From positions 18,105,614-18,169,613 of the forward strand of contig NC_134015.1 of assembly GCF_040712315.1 (NCBI RefSeq): a stretch of 64,000 nt of DNA. Direction: 5' to 3'. This DNA is from Castanea sativa. Lineage: Eukaryota; Streptophyta; Magnoliopsida; Fagales; Fagaceae. This document shows, piece by piece, positions 59,107 through 64,000 of this stretch; position 1 is the stretch's first letter; the number at the start of each line of letters is the position of its first letter. The translations under genes were made by a program, and so were the position numbers. The notes below the pieces were generated by a model that worked only from the letters and a program-made list of their open reading frames with translations, did no database searches and was not told the origin of the DNA.

Positions 59107-59712
59107 TTAGGATTACAAACTTAAATTAAAATGAATGAATGGTGTATGGGTCAAAAAGCAAAGACCTTGGTTGATGGGTTGGACTTTTGTTTGAAACAGT
59201 TAATTTGTTTGTAAGAGATGGGTGTTTGAACCAACAGTTGAGTTGAAACAATAATTCAACGTGGAGAAAGGAAAAGACAATAACTCAAGTTAAACTTTAT
59301 AAAAGATGGGATCAATTCTTGATTGTTTTACCTCCCTTGGAAAGTTCGATGAGAATTTTTTCTAAGATGGGGATACAAGGTTCAACTATTAGGATTACAA
59401 ACTTAAATTAAAATGAATGAATGGTGTATGGGTCAAAAAGCAAAGACTTTGGTTGATGGGTTGGGCTTTTGTTCGAAACAGTTAATTTGTTTGTAACAGA
59501 TGGGTGTTTGAACCAACAGTAGAGTTGAAACAATAATTCAACATGGAGAAAGGAAAAGACAATAACTCAAGTCAAACATTATAAAAGATGGGATCAATTC
59601 TTTTTTTTTCTTTTTTTTTTTTGAGAATGAAGATGGGATCAATTCTTGATTGTTTTACCTCCCTTGGAAAGTTTGAGTATTTTTTCTAAGATGGGGATAC
59701 AAGGTTCAACTA
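59107..59712. repeat. Tandem duplication of about 282 bp
   Basis: TTAGGATTACAAACTTAAAT starts copies at 59107 and 59389. They differ at few positions, so the duplication is recent. The right copy is longer because of a poly(T) insertion (59601-59629) with its target duplication and lacks a few bases near GTTCGATGAGAAT. Confidence 0.9.
59585..59645 (-). mobile_element. Poly(T) micro-insertion with 16-bp flanking repeat and empty site
   Basis: The 29-bp insert (T9 C T12 then GAGAATG, 59601-59629) is flanked by AAGATGGGATCAATTC at 59585-59600 and 59630-59645. The left duplicate (about 59304-59319) has one uninterrupted copy, so the empty site is visible in the window. Confidence 0.78.
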
Positions 59713-60500
59713 TATTCAATATTACAGATTTTATCACTCTCTTTCTCTCTATTTCTACATCAGATCTTTGTACATGGGGGATCTTTCCCAATTTATAGCT
59801 TTATTGCTCCAATCCTTGTCGCCTACCTGTAGGGTGGATGATCATTCAAGCAGGATACTTGTCTCATCTCTCTTCTCCCTTCCTTTGAGGTTGTGTTGAG
59901 CAAGTAATAGGCTGTTTAGACACTATTTAGGTGTCATTCAGCCATTAATACAGCATGTTTGTTTAATACAGAGCATTTAATATGGAAGGGACAATGGCTT
60001 CGTAGGAAGCTTCCCCTAACTTTTGTTCGGATGGACCACTGCCATTTCTTCAGCCAACACCCTTGGTATGGCTTATCATTTCACTGTCCTCGTCGATTCA
60101 TTCTTTCCTCAAAGTAATTTCTTCTTCGCACTACCTCTTTCCTCAGACTATTTTAACCCAGGTACTCGATATAAACGTTAGCTGGGCCTTCCTAGACTTC
60201 TATCTAGGCCCAATATCCTTTAGCTCACCTTGGCCCACACAAATGGCTATAGTTGAAGGATGTGCTTATTTCTGTTACCCACTAATTAGATTGCATTAGC
60301 AAATTGTACCTTGCAAAGAGAAGGCAATGAAAAAGAGCAAAGAGCTCCTACCCAGAAAGGCATCGAGGTATGGATGGTGCTAGTTTTATTAGGATTATAA
60401 TTTGAATTTATTTAACTTTTTCCATTAAGCGGCTTAATATTTAGTTGAATTTTTAATGATCAAATTCTATGAGAAGACCGGGATAAGGTAAGCTTATTAA
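59713..60500. other. Non-coding, possibly LTR-derived
   Basis: 59760-60260 is GC-richer with CTCGTCGATTC, CCTCAGACTATTTT and GGGCCTTCCTAGAC-like tracts that resemble a reversed gypsy LTR. No ends found. A 78-codon open frame at 60063-60299 has no recognisable domain. Confidence 0.35.
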
Positions 60501-60506
60501 TTTTAA

Positions 60507-60884
60507 GGGCAAATTACAACTTACCCACCTGTGGTTTGGCTGAAATTTAAGTTGCCTACTTGTGGTTTAAAATTTGACACTTTACTTACTTGAGGTTTGA
60601 GCAAAATTTAAGTTGCCTACCTGTGGTTTAAAATTCCATAATGAAAGTGTTCCAATAGATAGTTTTTGATCTTATTTAATCTTGTATTTTTATGTTTATT
60701 GTGTTTTTGGAGAAGAGAAACATAAAAGTGGGGCAAAATTATATATTTAGTTTTGTTTTTAACAGAGGTGGGCTATAGAAATTTAACTGAGCTAACTTCA
60801 GGTGGGTAAAGTATCAAATTTCAAACCACAGGTAGACAACTTAAATTTCAACCAAACCACAAGTGGGTAAATTGTGATTTGCCC
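60507..60884. mobile_element. Mutator-like miniature element with perfect 9-bp target duplication
   Basis: 378 bp. Ends GGGCAAATTACAACTTACCC and, reversed, GGGCAAATCACAATTTACCC, continuing inverted for about 85 bp with CCTGTGGTTT repeats. TAATTTTAA lies at 60498-60506 and 60885-60893. Nine-bp duplication and long inverted repeats are the Mutator hallmark. No transposase. Confidence 0.9.
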
Positions 60885-61097
60885 TAATTTTAAACGATAA
60901 AATTTTAATGAATAGAGTTTTTGCTTCAGTTTATATAATATGATCTTTGATTATTTTATCTGTTTAATTTACAATTTTTTATGGCAAAAAAAATATGATT
61001 TAATTATCTCTTCATTTTTTCTTTTTTGTTATTATTTGTATTTATCAAAAAAAAAGGATCCTTTCGCATCCATGTTCCTATAAACCATTAATCATTA

Positions 61098-61390
61098 TTA
61101 TTTTTTCATTCCAAACCAACAACCAAAGCAATGCATGTACGGTTTTTAATGAAATAATAATCATTAATTTATTAGAAAATCAATAGTCGTTATTACTGAT
61201 TGATTTTAATAGTAGTAAATCTATAATGAAATAAATACTAATTTTAAACCAATTACATTCTCTTACTACTTTTCCATTCCAAACCAACAACCAAATCAAT
61301 GCATGTACAGTTTTTAATGAAATAATAATCATTAATTTATTAGAAAATTAATAGTCATTATTACTAATTGATTTTAAAAGTGGTAAACTT
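61098..61390. repeat. Tandem repeats, 168-bp period
   Basis: CATTCCAAACCAACAACCAA starts at 61107 and 61275. Both copies carry GCAATGCATGTAC or ATCAATGCATGTAC, AATAATAATCATTAATTTATT and AATAGTC(A/G)TTATTACT. The second is cut at about 61390 and its continuation seems to resume near 61855 (GTAAATTTATAATGGAATAA). Confidence 0.85.
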
Positions 61391-61675
61391 ATTCAGATCC
61401 TTTAGATTTCCTAGGATATTTTACCAAATAAATTTCTTTAAATCTTAACCATTCTTTAATGATTTAATGATCTAGATTTTGCCATGTCAGTATTCCACTA
61501 ACAATAATCTTAATTATTTCGTTTGCAACATTATTTTATTATTTTAAGAATATTGTTAGTGGAATGCTGACATGGCAAAATCTATACCATTAAATCATTA
61601 AAGAGTGGTTAGGATTTAAGAAAATCTATTGGTAGAGTACCTTAGGAAATCTAGAGGATCTGAATCCAATCAGGT
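61391..61675. mobile_element. Palindromic foldback element
   Basis: 285 bp, arms of about 110 bp. It begins ATTCAGATCC and ends GGATCTGAAT, with ATTTTGCCATGTCAG(T/C)ATTC and ATTGTTAGTGGAATGC(T)GACATG-type inner blocks. GTAAACTTAT at its left and GTAAATTTAT near 61856-61865 suggest the whole 61395-61855 stretch was inserted into the 168-bp repeat. Confidence 0.75.
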
Positions 61676-62064
61676 TTAGCTTAGCTCCGATACTTTTTGA
61701 AAATGAATTTTATTTTGTTTTAATAAGAGACTGTCATATCACCCACTATCTAAATAAAATGTGAAAATTAAAACCCACTACCACTTGTCATTGTATATTT
61801 TTAAAATAAAAGGACATGTTCAGTTAAAAAAGTACTAGAGATAAATCAAGCCATAGTAAATTTATAATGGAATAAATACTAATTTTAAACCATTAACATT
61901 CTCTTATGAAAAAAAAAAAAAAAAACCCTATAATATTATGCAACAAGAAAACTGCTAAAGTGGTCCTCTCAATCAATGAAATAATGTTATTTATGCAAAT
62001 GTGTGAATCACATTCCTAATTAGCATATATAAAAAAAAAACCATTAAATGGTGTTATATTTACA
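61676..62064. other. AT-rich spacer, no gene seen
   Basis: Includes the continuation of the 168-bp repeat at about 61855-61907 and an A-run of 17 near 61910. Confidence 0.45.
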
Positions 62065-63029
62065 TAGGGCTGTAAATGAACCAAACCGATCATGAACAAC
62101 TTGGGCTCGGCTCGATAAAAAGCTTGTTTGTGTTTGTTTGTTTATAAATAATTCAAGCTTGAGCCTTAGTTTTAGGCTCGTTTAATAAACAAGCCGAGCC
62201 CAAGCAAAAAAATTTGTTCATAAACAAGCTTGTGAGCCATTAGGCTTGATACACAACAATTCAAGCATAGACTCATTTATAAGTTTATATGTGTTAGCTA
62301 AATATACTCATTACACATATCTTAATAATAACATGGCCAACATGAGACAACTACCTATATTACCTTTTTTTTTTTTTTTTCTCATTTCCTTTAAACTGAT
62401 CAAGAACCACTTTAGACTATAGTTACATTTAAAAATAAATAATTAATTAAGTAGGCCACATATGATCATTTCTTATCAATCATCTAAAGTAAAGTTATGA
62501 AACATGCTAGTGTTTTCTCATTCATAATAGTTACAAATAAGTATTTTTCTAGTTCTTTACCATCTAACGTGAATGTAAAAATTGTATTGTGAACAATTGT
62601 TGAAGCTATAGAAAAGGAATGATAAATTAATGAATTTAATTATATAAATTATTAATTTGAATAATAGCTAATCATAAGTAAGACTAGATTCATGATAAAA
62701 TGACAATACTATTTTCTTTTTCTTTTTCTTTTTTCTTAATTTTAGAGATTTAAACATTTGATAATGTGATTATTTTAGATCTCAAGCTTAAAAACTTGAC
62801 CTGAGCTCGAGTTAGAGCTTGATATTAAGCTTAAGTTTGGCTTGACTAATTAATCAAGCCAAGCCAAGCCAAGCTCAGCTCAAACTTTTTGACTTTCTCA
62901 CGAGCTCAAGTTCAAACATTATTTTTAGGCTTGTCACAAGCTCAAGCCAAGCTTGAGCTTTTGATTTTTCTTAACGAGCCAAGCTTGAACATGCACTATT
63001 CGACAAAACTCGGCTCATTTACAGTTCTA
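62065..63029. mobile_element. Non-autonomous hAT element
   Basis: About 965 bp. Ends TAGGGCTGTAAATGAACC and, reversed, TAGAACTGTAAATGAGCC (15 of 18). Flanks TATTTACA and TTACATAA match only with a one-base gap (ATTTACAT/ATTACAT), an imperfect 8-bp duplication. Both subterminal zones are packed with GAGCC/AAGCTTGAGC motifs in alternate orientation. No transposase. Confidence 0.75.
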
Positions 63030-64000
63030 TTACATAAATGGCAACATTTTATTGGTTAAAAGAATCAAAAGGATCAGTTCAGCAATCTTCTCAATAGACC
63101 TAATAATTTATCTGATATAAGACGTTACTTATAGTTATTTCTATTTAAGAGAATGCATTACATAAAATATATATTTATATAAAAAAAATTAAAAAAAAAA
63201 CCCCTACAATTACCAAAATCCCTTTTCCAATGTTATTACTCAATGCCAAAAAGGTAGCAAAAGATTCCATTAAAAATTAAAACAACATGAAAGCAATGTA
63301 AAACCTCAAAATTTTCATTATAATTCTATAGCATTTCATTTCAAATCCTTTCCACTTTTAAGTGTAGGACACTATAATTTTCCTTCCTGATGCTAGCACT
63401 CATTGCAAAAAAAGGTAGTTGAAGATTCTAGTGAATATAACAGTAGCTTGGAAGCAAGGTAAAATCTTAAAATTGTTCATTATAATTCTATGTTATAGCT
63501 TTTTTTTTACAAAATTCAATCCCCTTCCACTTTCGATTGCAGAACAGTTATTAGATCTCTTATCTTCATATTGCAAGAAAAATGAGATAACTCAAGGAGG
63601 AGAAAACATGTATGTCAAAAAAAGCTGCCTATGAAATTGACTGGAAAACAACAGTCACCATGATTTCACCATAATTCAGTGGCGGCGCCACATAGAATTA
63701 AGGGGGAATTTTTTTTTTTTTTAACATATAATATTTTTAAGGTTTTTTTGTTTTGACCACCCTAAATTGCAAATTTGAACCTCCTGAAAGAAACCTAATA
63801 ACAAATCAATTCAATACCAAATTTTATCTTGGCCTTTTTAAACAAAAAAAAAAAAAAAACCTAAAAACAAACCAATTTTACCTAAAATCTGATAATAAAA
63901 AAATAGTAAACCCAAAAACAAAAATTAGTAATTTTTTAGCCTAAATCTCAAGGGAAAAACAAAATTAAGTGGACATTAAATTGTAAACAACTAACGATAA
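63030..64000. other. AT-rich spacer, no gene seen
   Basis: Two approximate copies of a TTCATTATAATTCTATAGC-containing stretch (about 63220-63400 and 63400-63560) with ATTACTCAATGCCAAAAAGG or CACTCATTGCAAAAAAAGG indicate an old local duplication. Otherwise only A/T runs. Confidence 0.45.

Overview
The window reads as nuclear intergenic DNA of a dicotyledonous plant. It is strongly AT-rich, has almost no open reading frames outside transposons, and carries typical plant elements: a Tat-lineage Ty3/gypsy retrotransposon, a Ty1/copia retrotransposon with an initiator-Met primer site, several non-autonomous hAT elements, Tourist-like and Mutator-like miniature elements, and a tRNA-type SINE. The general look of the repeats reminds me of woody rosids such as oaks, but nothing here proves a genus.

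Layout. Positions 1-190 hold the last coding exon of a host gene that enters from the left. Positions 2655-14011 are a complete but decayed Tat-lineage element: 765/768 bp LTRs, target duplication ACAAC, a sense gag-pol with many stops, six exact 151-bp tandem repeats, and an antisense gene with two recognisable introns. Positions 14012-26394 are AT-rich spacer with foldback elements, hairpins and microsatellites. A hAT element (26403-27590) is followed by a complete copia element (27772-35795, target duplication TGTTG), which is itself interrupted by a Tourist-like element. A solo LTR with target duplication ATTGA lies at 37371-38090. Positions 40717-46014 look like a composite LTR-type insertion full of short tandem repeats and carry a hAT element. 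After 46 kb there is one candidate short-peptide transcription unit (46493-46781), a SINE whose empty site survives in a neighbouring duplicate (49330-49484), two more hAT elements, a Mutator-like element with a perfect 9-bp target duplication, several local tandem duplications, and spacer.

How it works together. No functional gene set is present. The retrotransposons must have depended on other copies, because both are inactivated. The most distinctive signals are the spliced antisense gene inside the Tat element and a recurring class of tiny insertions (19-29 bp). Each of these is little more than a poly(A) or poly(T) tract flanked by a 13-17 bp direct repeat, which is what extreme 5' truncation of LINE-driven retroposition would leave. 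I did not find an unmistakable new defence or metabolic system. Element ends and target duplications were read by eye from the sequence; family names rest on recognition of motifs, not on searches.
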